This document shows, piece after piece, positions 1 to 6,615 of a stretch of 12,168 nucleotides of DNA. The position numbers and the translations under genes are program-made. This stretch comes from Candidatus Bipolaricaulota bacterium (GTDB taxonomy: Bacteria; Bipolaricaulota; Bipolaricaulia; UBA7950; UBA9294). Position 1 is the first letter of the stretch. Each line of letters starts with the position of its first letter. The stretch spans positions 1 to 12,168 of the forward strand of contig RXOA01000109.1 in NCBI GenBank assembly GCA_003979035.1, in the 5' to 3' direction. The notes beneath the pieces were generated by a model. The model was not told where the DNA came from and searched no databases. It worked only from the letters and a program-made list of their open reading frames with translations.

Positions 1-430
1 AAGCGAGCACGTCTCCGAGAACGGCTTGGCGACCATGCCCCACTGTGAGCGGGCCGGTCGGATTGGAGCTGACGAATTCCACCTGAAGGCGGATCCCTGC
101 GCCGCTTTGGTCGCGTCCGAAACCGGATCCGCAGTGAAGCACATGCCGAAGTGCGTCATGGATCGCGGACGGGGCAAGGGTGAAATTCAGGAAACCGGGC
201 CCGGCGATCTCGACACGCTCGATCAGCGGATCATCGAGGGAGCGAACAAGGTCCGCTGCAAGTTCCCGCGGTGGTTTGCCGGCGATCTTGCCGGCGACAA
301 GGGCGACATTCGAAGAGAAGTCGCCGAATTCCGGTCGCGCCGCAGGCGTGATCTCCATGTCCGGCGGCGCAGAATAACCGGCCTTGATCCAAGCGGTTTG
401 AATGACCGAAGCAACAAGCTCCCTGAGCAT
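1..430 (-). CDS. argS: Arginyl-tRNA synthetase, N-terminal part (runs off left edge)
   Basis: This gene attaches arginine to tRNA-Arg in the cytoplasm. Only the first 143 codons lie in the window. I translated it by hand from the ATG at 430-428. Residues 1 to about 110 look like the N-terminal tRNA-recognition domain of ArgRS, with the family stretches PEFGDFSSNVAL (residues 33-44) and IAGPGFLNF (75-83). The class I catalytic domain begins at about 115 with VEFVSSNPTGPL (117-128) followed by TVGHGR (129-134), the ArgRS form of the HIGH motif. The first His is replaced by Thr. A purine-rich AAGGAA lies about six bases before the ATG. It sits 35 nt downstream of spoVS on the same strand, so both are probably read from the spoVS promoter. 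The identification is firm; the catalytic core, KMSKS region and anticodon domain are outside the window. Confidence 0.95.
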   Translation of the reverse strand, partial: MLRELVASVIQTAWIKAGYSAPPDMEITPAARPEFGDFSSNVALVAGKIAGKPPRELAADLVRSLDDPLIERVEIAGPGFLNFTLAPSAIHDALRHVLHCGSGFGRDQSGAGIRLQVEFVSSNPTGPLTVGHGRQAVLGDVLA

Positions 431-465
431 GGGTTTCCTTCCCGGTTCCCGGAGGATTCCTGCGG

Positions 466-726
466 CTACATCTCGACGATGAAGCGAATTCCCGTCCGGG
501 CCTCGCCGCCGATTGTAAGCTCCATGAACCCGGGGATCACCTTGAGTGGGCGAAGCTGATCTTGCCCCAACAGCCGTCGGCTGATGGCGATGGCCTTGAC
601 CGTCTGGTTCACGGCCCCCGCACCGATGGCGTGAAGCTCCGCGACGCTGTCTTGCTCGAGCACTCCGGCCAGCGCCCCGGCGACGGAATTTGGGTTCGAA
701 TGGGATGCAACTTTGAGGACGTGCAT
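466..726 (-). CDS. spoVS: SpoVS-family stage V sporulation protein S homologue
   Basis: This is an 86-residue protein of the SpoVS family, small Alba-like proteins thought to bind nucleic acid. In Bacillus subtilis SpoVS affects septation and spore coat assembly, but homologues are common in bacteria that do not sporulate. The family core is clear: LKVASHSNPNSVAGALAGVL at residues 4-23, AIGAGAVNQTVKAIAI at 33-48, and the C-terminal GGEARTGIRFIVE at 73-85. Length matches the family. The start at 726 is preferred over an upstream in-frame ATG at 843 because a GGAGG ribosome site lies seven bases before it, the family N-terminus begins here, and the longer form would start upstream of the mapped promoter. 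The gene ends in TAG at 468-466 and is followed by argS. No other sporulation gene is visible, so its role here is more likely regulatory than sporulation-specific. Confidence 0.93.
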   Translation of the reverse strand: MHVLKVASHSNPNSVAGALAGVLEQDSVAELHAIGAGAVNQTVKAIAISRRLLGQDQLRPLKVIPGFMELTIGGEARTGIRFIVEM

Positions 727-783
727 GCTCGGGCCTCCAAGTCGATCGCCACCGTTCAGGCAGGGCCGATCGAGCAAGGATCC

Positions 784-812
784 AGTATAGCCGTGTGGGT
801 TGATGGAGTCAA
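784..812 (-). promoter_or_regulatory. Promoter for spoVS-argS
   Basis: On the minus strand TTGACT (812-807) and TATACT (789-784) are separated by exactly 17 bases, each one mismatch from the sigma70 consensus. The expected transcription start is near 777, giving a leader of about 50 nt before the spoVS ATG. Its -35 box is 31 bases from the -35 box of the plus-strand promoter. Confidence 0.8.
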
Positions 813-843
813 AACGTGGAAAGCAGGACAGGAACAGAGCCAC

Positions 844-872
844 TTGTCAGCCGCCCCGGTGGCTTCTATAAT
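844..872 (+). promoter_or_regulatory. Promoter for the ABC transporter operon
   Basis: TTGTCA (844-849) and a perfect TATAAT (867-872) are spaced by 17 bases, a near-consensus sigma70-type promoter. Transcription should start near 879-880, leaving a leader of about 110 nt before the ATG at 993. It diverges from the spoVS promoter. Confidence 0.85.
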
Positions 873-926
873 GAGGAAGATCTCCGCTAGATCAAAAGGT
901 TTGCAGGGGGATGGCTTAAGGAGGAT

Positions 927-944
927 GCATGGTACCATCCATGC
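927..944 (+). promoter_or_regulatory. Leader hairpin in transporter operon 5' UTR
   Basis: GCATGG (927-932) and CCATGC (939-944) form a perfect 6-bp stem around TACCAT. The same stretch contains the 10-bp palindrome ATGGTACCAT (929-938), which could instead be a DNA operator downstream of the promoter. There is no T-run, so it is not a terminator on its own. The function is not known. Confidence 0.4.
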
Positions 945-964
945 CCTCACACCAGTCCATCTGA
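929..964 (+). CDS. Possible 11-codon leader peptide (uORF)
   Basis: A strong ribosome site AAGGAGG (918-924) lies four bases before an ATG that opens a short frame reading MVPSMPSHQSI and ending in TGA at 962-964. It sits within the transporter mRNA leader, overlaps the hairpin at 927-944, and stops about 11 bases before the next ribosome site at 976. Spacing is slightly short. The peptide has no run of a single amino acid typical of classical attenuators. A second ATG at 941 in the same frame has no well-placed ribosome site. It may be translated and couple to the downstream gene, or be chance. Confidence 0.3.
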   Translation: MVPSMPSHQSI

Positions 965-975
965 GGAGTAAAGAG

Positions 976-982
976 AAGGAGG
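976..982 (+). promoter_or_regulatory. Ribosome binding site deciding the start at 993
   Basis: AAGGAGG is only one base from an ATG at 984 but ten bases from the in-frame ATG at 993. The wider spacing and the MKK signal-peptide start both favour 993. Confidence 0.7.
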
Positions 983-992
983 AATGGCAGTT

Positions 993-1391
993 ATGAAGAA
1001 GGTACTATTGCTCACGGGTTTGGCCGTGCTGCTTGCCTTCTGCGTTGTGGGCGCTTCTCCCATTGAAGACGTTGAAGCCGCGGCTGTTTACTACAACGCT
1101 GACCTTACCGCCGGATTCCTGCTGTTCACGAACACGACCGATGTGGCGTACAACGCGCTAAACGTCGTGGCGATGCAGTCCATCGTTGTGGATGCCGAGA
1201 AAACTCTCGTATTCGGTGGTGGCGAGATCATCAATATCGTTCCTACGATGCAGAACTCGTTCTGGACGATCTACCTCGACGAAGAGGGCGTGCTCCCTGG
1301 TGGGACGATCCAAGTCTACTTCACGGTCGATCCCGACTGGGGTGGCGTGAAGGCTGAGCTGTTTAACGCATACCTTCAGATCGTGGAGTAG
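993..1391 (+). CDS. Small secreted protein of unknown function, head of transporter operon
   Basis: I do not recognise this 132-residue protein. Residues 1 to about 21 form a classical signal peptide: MKK, then a hydrophobic run LLLTGLAVLLAFCVVGA with a likely Sec cleavage near A21. Cys17 follows LAF, which is not a proper lipobox, so it is probably not a lipoprotein. The mature part of about 110 residues is acidic and rich in alternating hydrophobic stretches, for example AGFLLFTN, NALNVVAM, TIQVYFTVD and AYLQIVE, which suggests an all-beta, perhaps Ig-like, domain. It has no further Cys. The longer reading from 984 places the ribosome site too close. The gene is first after the promoter at 844-872 and 140 nt before the binding-protein gene, with no terminator seen between, so it may be an accessory to the transporter or an independent envelope protein. 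Confidence 0.75.
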   Translation: MKKVLLLTGLAVLLAFCVVGASPIEDVEAAAVYYNADLTAGFLLFTNTTDVAYNALNVVAMQSIVVDAEKTLVFGGGEIINIVPTMQNSFWTIYLDEEGVLPGGTIQVYFTVDPDWGGVKAELFNAYLQIVE

Positions 1392-1531
1392 TGCAAGCGC
1401 CTGGACATAAACGGAAGTCATTTCGTTTTGTTAAAGGAGTGCACATCTTCAACGACCTGAGTAGGTGGAGCATCAGCTTCGTGCCGAGATTTGAATCAAC
1501 GGGGCGGAAGTTCTTGCAAGGAGGGAAGTGA
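1392..1531 (+). other. Intergenic spacer, no feature resolved
   Basis: I see no convincing promoter, terminator or short gene here. The only clear signal is AAGGAGG at 1518-1524, seven bases before the ATG at 1532, the ribosome site of the binding-protein gene. Confidence 0.5.
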
Positions 1532-4057
1532 ATGCGCTTTCGAAGCCTGGTTGTAGTTTTGCTGCTAGGGCTTTCCTTGTCGGGTTTGGTTCTTGCGCAA
1601 GACGTGGGACCATTCGCTAACAAGGTTATCTACGACGTCCGAATGCAGGAAGAGATCGCTTTGCAGGATGTCGCTGCAGGCAACATCGATATCTTCCAGT
1701 GGAGCACGTCGGGAAACGTAATTTTTGGGTTGGACCAAGCGACGCTTGACGAGTTGGATCTGTACATCGCCCCCACGGGGTCGGAGAGTTTGCTACTCAA
1801 CCCGTACCCGAACGCGGCGCCGTACATCGCTGTGGCCAATGACGGGACTGTGTCGTTCAACCCGTTCGCCATCCAAGAGGTGCGCTACGCGCTGCATTGG
1901 CTGGTCAACCGTCAGCAAATCATCGATGAAATCATGCAGGGTACGTCGGAGGCAGCCATTCCTTCGGTCGCTCCGTCGCAGGCCGGCGGGTTCAAGCTGA
2001 ACCTGGTCGCCGCCAAGCTCGGAATCACCGCTGAGGGTGACGAAGCACGCGGTATCCAGATGATCACCGATGCGATGACTGCTGCCGCCGCTCTTCCCGA
2101 GAACGTAGGCCGGTTGGCTCTTGGAGCCGATGGCTTCTGGGAGTTTGACGGCGTGGATATCGAACTTCAGTTCGCAATCCGCGTTGACGACCCGAATGTC
2201 CGCCTTCCTCTGGGCCGCTACGTCGCGGATCAGATCGAGAAGGCCGGCATCAAGGTCAATCGCGTCGAACGCGACCGCGTGTACTGCATCCGCACCACGT
2301 ACCTCACCGATCCGGCAGATATGCTGTGGCATATGTACACGGAAGGTTGGGGCGCCGGCGGAACCAACGCCTGGCAGGAAGTGAGCATCACCCAGATGTT
2401 CGCCCCTTGGTACACGAACATGCCTGGTGGGGGAGAGCCTTCTTGGTGGAACTTTGAGAGCCCGGAGATCGACCTGCTGACCCAGGACATCATCTACGGG
2501 AAGTTCTTCACGCTGGACGAGTACTGGGACAAGATGGTCCGCTCGACCGAGATCGGTCTGCGAGACGCGGCCCGAATCTACCTCCAGTACGACAACAGCT
2601 ACTTCGCGGTCAACAAGGACGCATTTGAAAGCCGCTTCCTCTACGGCCTCGGCGATGGTATCAACGATTTCTCGCTGTATACCATGCGACCGGTCGCCGC
2701 AGACGGTGTCGTGCGGATCACCCAGTTCTCGGCTCAGGGCGCACTGTTCCTGAACGCTTGGGACCCGGTGGGCACGCAGGGCTTCAACGACTTCTACGCC
2801 GCGAACATTATCACCCCTTGTACCGACAACGTCGGAACGCAGATGCCTGGTTCGGGTAAGGACTTCCCGATCCTGCTGACGTGGAAAGACGTCGATACGC
2901 AGATCGCCCTCGATGCCGACGGCAATATCGTTGGTGAGATCGTCGTTCCGGCGGAAGCCATGGAATACGATTCGGCGACGGGCAATTGGGTTTCGACCGG
3001 TGGCGAGATGGCGATCAGTACGGCTACGTACAACATCGTCGATGCCAACTGGCATGATGGGAACCCGATGGGTCTGTGGGATTACATCTATACCGAAGGA
3101 TTCATCACCGATTGGGCGACCGAAGATGGCGCCGGCGACCTGTACTTCGATGGTCCGTACGGCTCCGCCTGGTCCCCTGGGTTCGCCTATTCTCATGGTG
3201 TGATCTACGACTTCGCCAACAACGAGATCACCACGTTCTTCGACTACAACTTCCCTCCGGATGCCGACCGAGTCGGTCTCTCCGGTGCTCCTAACCTGTA
3301 TGTCCGCGGTGCGAACCACGGCCAGGGCGTGGAGTGGACCGTTGTCGAAGCGCTGGCGCTTCTCGTCGTGGAAGGCAGCGAGTCCGGCACCATCTACGGA
3401 TTCACGCCAGTCGAAGGCGTGACCGAGTGCGACATCCTCCGAGTCTCGGGTGTGGCTGACATTGCCGCCAAGCTCGAAGAGATGATCGCGAGCAAGCATG
3501 TGCCCGCCTACCTCGCTGGGTACATGGACGAGCTGGGCCTGACGGCGGACGACCTCGTCGGTTTCTACGAGAACACGCTGGCGTTTATTGAAGCGCACGG
3601 ACACGCTTATGTGTCCAACGGCGGGTTCTACATCGACGGCTTCGATCCGGCAAACAACCAGATTACTCTGGCCGCCAACCGCGATCCGGCGTATCCGTTC
3701 AATGGCCAGTATTGGCTCGACCTGCTCGAGACCAACACCGCTCGCATCGACGAGGTCATTCTTCCTCTCGTTGCGACGGCCGGTCAGGACGTCACGGTGA
3801 CCGTCGAAGTCAGTGAAGCGACGTATCCGTACAACGTCTTCGAGCCCGGCACCATCTCCGTCGTCGAAGTGATCCTCATCACGGATGCAGGAGAACAGTC
3901 GTACATCGGAGCTTTGGTTGCACCGGGTGAGTTCGAAGTCGTCATCCCTGGCAGCGACACGGCTGGTCTTGCGGCCGGTGCGTACACGGTCGTGGGAATC
4001 GCCACACCTGCTGGCGGCCTCCCGGCGGCCAGCTCGGTTACGTTGCTGGTTCAGTAG
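1532..4057 (+). CDS. ABC transporter substrate-binding protein, family 5 (peptide/oligosaccharide type), enlarged
   Basis: This is the extracytoplasmic solute receptor of the transporter encoded downstream. Residues 1-22 are a signal peptide ending VLA before Gln23, with no lipobox Cys. Residues about 30-390 match the part of family-5 binding proteins that carries EVRYALHWLVNRQQIIDEI (116-134), RLPLGRYVADQIEKAGI (224-240), DPADMLWHMYTEGWGAG (260-276) and WNFESPEIDLLTQ (306-318). A stretch like the usual N-terminal 'W-DG' segment, ANWHDGNP, appears late, at 505-512. A helical segment follows at about 640-690, and the last 95 residues (about 745-841) look like a beta-sandwich. At 841 residues it is far longer than the usual 500-600. 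It ends in tandem stops TAG-TGA. Family members bind peptides, nickel or oligosaccharides; the substrate here cannot be read from sequence. Without a lipid anchor it is probably free in a periplasm. Confidence 0.92.
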   Translation: MRFRSLVVVLLLGLSLSGLVLAQDVGPFANKVIYDVRMQEEIALQDVAAGNIDIFQWSTSGNVIFGLDQATLDELDLYIAPTGSESLLLNPYPNAAPYIAVANDGTVSFNPFAIQEVRYALHWLVNRQQIIDEIMQGTSEAAIPSVAPSQAGGFKLNLVAAKLGITAEGDEARGIQMITDAMTAAAALPENVGRLALGADGFWEFDGVDIELQFAIRVDDPNVRLPLGRYVADQIEKAGIKVNRVERDRVYCIRTTYLTDPADMLWHMYTEGWGAGGTNAWQEVSITQMFAPWYTNMPGGGEPSWWNFESPEIDLLTQDIIYGKFFTLDEYWDKMVRSTEIGLRDAARIYLQYDNSYFAVNKDAFESRFLYGLGDGINDFSLYTMRPVAADGVVRITQFSAQGALFLNAWDPVGTQGFNDFYAANIITPCTDNVGTQMPGSGKDFPILLTWKDVDTQIALDADGNIVGEIVVPAEAMEYDSATGNWVSTGGEMAISTATYNIVDANWHDGNPMGLWDYIYTEGFITDWATEDGAGDLYFDGPYGSAWSPGFAYSHGVIYDFANNEITTFFDYNFPPDADRVGLSGAPNLYVRGANHGQGVEWTVVEALALLVVEGSESGTIYGFTPVEGVTECDILRVSGVADIAAKLEEMIASKHVPAYLAGYMDELGLTADDLVGFYENTLAFIEAHGHAYVSNGGFYIDGFDPANNQITLAANRDPAYPFNGQYWLDLLETNTARIDEVILPLVATAGQDVTVTVEVSEATYPYNVFEPGTISVVEVILITDAGEQSYIGALVAPGEFEVVIPGSDTAGLAAGAYTVVGIATPAGGLPAASSVTLLVQ

Positions 4058-4086
4058 TGACGGCATAGGCTAGACGGAATCAATCA

Positions 4087-4129
4087 GCAGGCGGTGCCCG
4101 CGTACCGCGGAAGCACCGCCTGCTTTCTT
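4087..4129 (+). terminator. Strong hairpin between binding-protein and permease genes (terminator/attenuator)
   Basis: GCAGGCGGTGC (4087-4097) pairs perfectly with GCACCGCCTGC (4113-4123) and is followed by TTTCTT. The loop itself folds as CCGCG-TAC-CGCGG, extending the helix with an AA bulge. It begins 29 nt after the binding-protein stop and ends 36 nt before the permease start, with no obvious promoter after it. It therefore most likely causes partial termination or protects the upstream mRNA. Confidence 0.85.
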
Positions 4130-4154
4130 CATCGAGAGAGGGCGAGGCGAAAGA

Positions 4155-4160
4155 GGGAGG
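4155..4160 (+). promoter_or_regulatory. Ribosome binding site of first permease gene
   Basis: GGGAGG lies five bases before the ATG at 4166. It supports that start over a GTG at 4094 in the same frame, which falls inside the terminator hairpin and would add a non-membrane leader of 24 residues. Confidence 0.75.
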
Positions 4161-4165
4161 CGGCG

Positions 4166-5218
4166 ATGTACTGGAGGTATGCAGTACGGCGCATCCTGTA
4201 CGCGGTTGTGATGTTCGCGGTTGTCATCTTCATTTTTTCGGCACTGTTCAATACCGTCGCTGAGACAACCCAACTGGCACAAATCACTGAGCAAGTCAAC
4301 GCAGAAGTCCGCGGTGTTCAGCAGGCGAGCCAGATGCAAGCTGAGGACATCCAAGAGTGGCGGGAAAGTCGACGTACCCAGCTCATACAGCAATACCACC
4401 TTGATGAGCCGATCGTCAGCCGGATTTTCTGGCGGACGTTGAACACACTGACGATGAATCTCGGGCAATCGACCCGGATCCGGTCAAGCGCCGGGGAAAA
4501 CGATGTTTGGCTCATCATCAAAGAGAGAATTCCGAGAACATTGGTGCTGTTCATGACCGCGGTCGCCGTCGACGTGCTGTTGGGAGTCTGGCTTGGTCTG
4601 AGGAAAGCACGGAAGGCCGGCGGACTGATGGATCGCACGACGTCGATCATCACGATGGTGCTCTACGGGCTGCCGAGTTGGTGGTTGGGGATGCTGATGA
4701 TCATGATTTTCGCATTCACAATCTCCATCTTCCCGTCCGGCGCGATGCACTCCACTCCCGCTCCAACCGGAGGGTTTGCGTACTTCGTGGACCTTCTCTA
4801 CCACATGGCGTTGCCGGTCCTTGCGCTGGTCGTACTTCGATTCTGGGGACGCGCCTACATTACGCGGAATATCGTTCTTGGCACGCTCCAAGAAGACTTC
4901 ATCATGTCGGCCCGGGCGCGCGGGATCAGCGAGCGGAAGGTCCTCTACGGCCACACATTGCGTAGCTCGGCCCCTCCGATTGTGACGATGTCGCTGCTTG
5001 CATTGCTTGCCTCGTTCGGCGGGGCGTTGATCTTCGAGGGAATCTTCAGCTGGCCGGGGATGGGGAACCTATACTGGGTGGCCGTTCAGCAGAACGATAT
5101 TCCTGTATTGATGGGAAATCTCGCTCTGACGACAGGGCTCTATATTGCCGGTTTGGCATTGCTGGACCTGATCTACGGGCTTCTTGATCCGAGAGTTAAG
5201 GTGGGAGGGAAGGCATGA
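4166..5218 (+). CDS. ABC transporter permease, DppB/OppB type
   Basis: This 350-residue inner-membrane protein is one half of the import channel. I see about six membrane segments, near residues 9-28, 124-146, 160-188, 212-226, 272-296 and 316-340. The cytoplasmic EAA loop that docks onto the ATPase is at 240-271, with MSARARGISERKVLYGHTLR at 247-266. Family hallmarks include FEGIFSWPGMGNL at 290-302 and the C-terminal DPRVK at 341-345. Between the first and second membrane segments, residues about 33-78 form a charged, probably helical stretch in place of the short loop with a PGDP motif usual in DppB proteins. The reading ends in a four-base ATGA overlap with the next gene, implying translational coupling. 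Confidence 0.93.
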   Translation: MYWRYAVRRILYAVVMFAVVIFIFSALFNTVAETTQLAQITEQVNAEVRGVQQASQMQAEDIQEWRESRRTQLIQQYHLDEPIVSRIFWRTLNTLTMNLGQSTRIRSSAGENDVWLIIKERIPRTLVLFMTAVAVDVLLGVWLGLRKARKAGGLMDRTTSIITMVLYGLPSWWLGMLMIMIFAFTISIFPSGAMHSTPAPTGGFAYFVDLLYHMALPVLALVVLRFWGRAYITRNIVLGTLQEDFIMSARARGISERKVLYGHTLRSSAPPIVTMSLLALLASFGGALIFEGIFSWPGMGNLYWVAVQQNDIPVLMGNLALTTGLYIAGLALLDLIYGLLDPRVKVGGKA

Positions 5219-6612
5219 AGCGAAAAGACTCTTCACAATTGCGTGCCTTCTGGAACGAATTCAGGCGAGTCAAGTTCGGCACGGTCGGATTGGCTCTGTT
5301 TGCGGTGTTTGTGTTGATTGTCTTGTTCGAGCCACTGTTGATGCCGTATCCGGATGCCAACGACCGCTGGCGCGACATGACCTATTGGCTGGATTCTCCG
5401 CGCAATGCGAAACCCGTCTGGGTGAATTGGTTCACTTCCAAGGACTACGCCGTAGCGGATACGATCGAGCCGACAAGCGTTACCGAATCTCAGGTTGGCT
5501 CGTTGCGCATGGTGATGATGGAGTTTGAATACGACTTTCACTACCAGCGGCCGCCAGCGGACTTGCAGTTGGTGACGACACTGACCGGGAACGCATCGAT
5601 CCAGATGGAGTTGATCAGGCCGGACGGCGCGTCGTTGAACTATCAACGGGCAACGTCCAGTTCGGGGACGCGCGACATTCGCGTGTCGGTGGCGCAGAAT
5701 CTGCAGGACAAGGTGTTCCGGCTCGCATCGGCGTATGCCGACCCGGATGTCATTGCATCGGAGAATCCGGAAACGATTGATGCGATGGCGACGATGTTCG
5801 CGGCGGCCGAGCCCAACATGCTGCGCGCCACGAATCCGCTTGAAGGAACGTACATCTGCAAACTCACCGTGGCCCTTACCTCTGCCGACTCGCGCGTAGA
5901 TGATGCGATGTTGGTGATCGCCGGCGGCGTGGCGGGATGGATGGGAACGGACGCGAGCAAGCGGGACATCTGGAGTGGACTGATCGCCGGGACGAAGTGG
6001 GCGCTGCTGATCGGATTGGTGACATCCTTTGTCTCCGTGGCGATAGGCGTGGTCTACGGGGTTGTCGCCGGGTACTTCGGCGGATGGGTCGACTCGATGA
6101 TGAACCGCATCTTCGAGGTCTTCTTGAGCATGCCGCTCCTTCCGATCCTGATTGTGATGGGCGCCGTGTTCAAACCGAGCATCTGGACGATGATCATCAT
6201 GATGTGTCTGTTCTTCTGGGTCGGACCGGTGAAGACCGTTCGGTCGATGGCCCTGCAGATCAAGGAGAACACCTACATCGAGGCGGCCAAGGCGCTCGGA
6301 GCGTCCCATGGCCGGATCGTCTTCAAGCACTTGTTGCCACAGCTTGTCCCGTACGCGTTTGCGACGATGGCGCTATCCGTGCCGTCGGCAATCGTGTATG
6401 AAGCGAGTATCAGCTTGATCGGGCTTGGCGATGCCACGGTTGTCACTTGGGGACAGATCCTTCAGGATGCCTACGCATCCGGAGCGGTCCTACAAGGCAC
6501 GTGGTGGTGGGTCGTGCCGCCGGGACTGGCCATTGCGCTGATGGGGATGACGTTTGCGTTCATCGGATTCGCGATGGACACGATCCTGAATCCGAAGCTG
6601 AGAACGAGGTAA
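5215..6612 (+). CDS. ABC transporter permease, DppC/OppC type, with large extracytoplasmic insert
   Basis: This 465-residue protein is the partner channel subunit; DppC proteins are usually about 280-300 residues. It has an N-terminal cytoplasmic stretch and first membrane helix at about 21-41. Residues about 45-240 follow, rich in beta-type sequence with no membrane segment. The normal core then resumes: GTDASKRDIWSGLIAGTKWALLIG at 244-267 corresponds to the family's GTDxxGRDxxSRLIYG region. The EAA loop YIEAAKALGASHGRIVFKHL is at 354-373, EASISLIGLG at 396-405, and the C-terminal DTILNPKLR at 455-463. Further membrane segments are near 262-286, 302-318, 323-337, 382-404 and 432-453. The start overlaps the upstream stop (ATGA), with a GGGAGGG ribosome site just before. 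The insert faces outward and may contact the enlarged binding protein. Confidence 0.93.
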   Translation: MKRKDSSQLRAFWNEFRRVKFGTVGLALFAVFVLIVLFEPLLMPYPDANDRWRDMTYWLDSPRNAKPVWVNWFTSKDYAVADTIEPTSVTESQVGSLRMVMMEFEYDFHYQRPPADLQLVTTLTGNASIQMELIRPDGASLNYQRATSSSGTRDIRVSVAQNLQDKVFRLASAYADPDVIASENPETIDAMATMFAAAEPNMLRATNPLEGTYICKLTVALTSADSRVDDAMLVIAGGVAGWMGTDASKRDIWSGLIAGTKWALLIGLVTSFVSVAIGVVYGVVAGYFGGWVDSMMNRIFEVFLSMPLLPILIVMGAVFKPSIWTMIIMMCLFFWVGPVKTVRSMALQIKENTYIEAAKALGASHGRIVFKHLLPQLVPYAFATMALSVPSAIVYEASISLIGLGDATVVTWGQILQDAYASGAVLQGTWWWVVPPGLAIALMGMTFAFIGFAMDTILNPKLRTR

Positions 6613-6615
6613 CCG

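Noticed and set aside
26..559. A plus-strand frame of 177 codons over argS and spoVS
   Set aside because: It is antisense to two well-supported genes and has no family similarity that I can see.
984..992. ATG at 984 as start of the small secreted protein
   Set aside because: It lies one base after AAGGAGG, too close for normal initiation, and would put MAV before the MKK signal-peptide start.
562..996. A plus-strand frame of 144 codons across spoVS and the promoter region
   Set aside because: It runs through both promoters and is antisense to spoVS, with no recognisable product.
1035..1052. Lipobox at LAFC in the small secreted protein
   Set aside because: Phe just before the Cys is not accepted in a lipobox, and a good Sec cleavage site follows at VVGA.
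1402..1436. A promoter between the small secreted protein and the binding-protein gene
   Set aside because: TGGACA at 1402 has no -10-like hexamer at 16-19 bases, so I could not support one.
1793..4066. A 757-codon open frame on the minus strand opposite the binding-protein gene
   Set aside because: Its product is rich in Arg, Asp and His with no recognisable domain, while the opposite strand encodes a clear family-5 receptor with signal peptide and ribosome site. It is a codon-bias shadow.
5233..6330. A 365-codon minus-strand frame opposite permease 2
   Set aside because: Low-complexity Arg/His/Asp-rich translation and no ribosome site; the plus-strand permease is certain.
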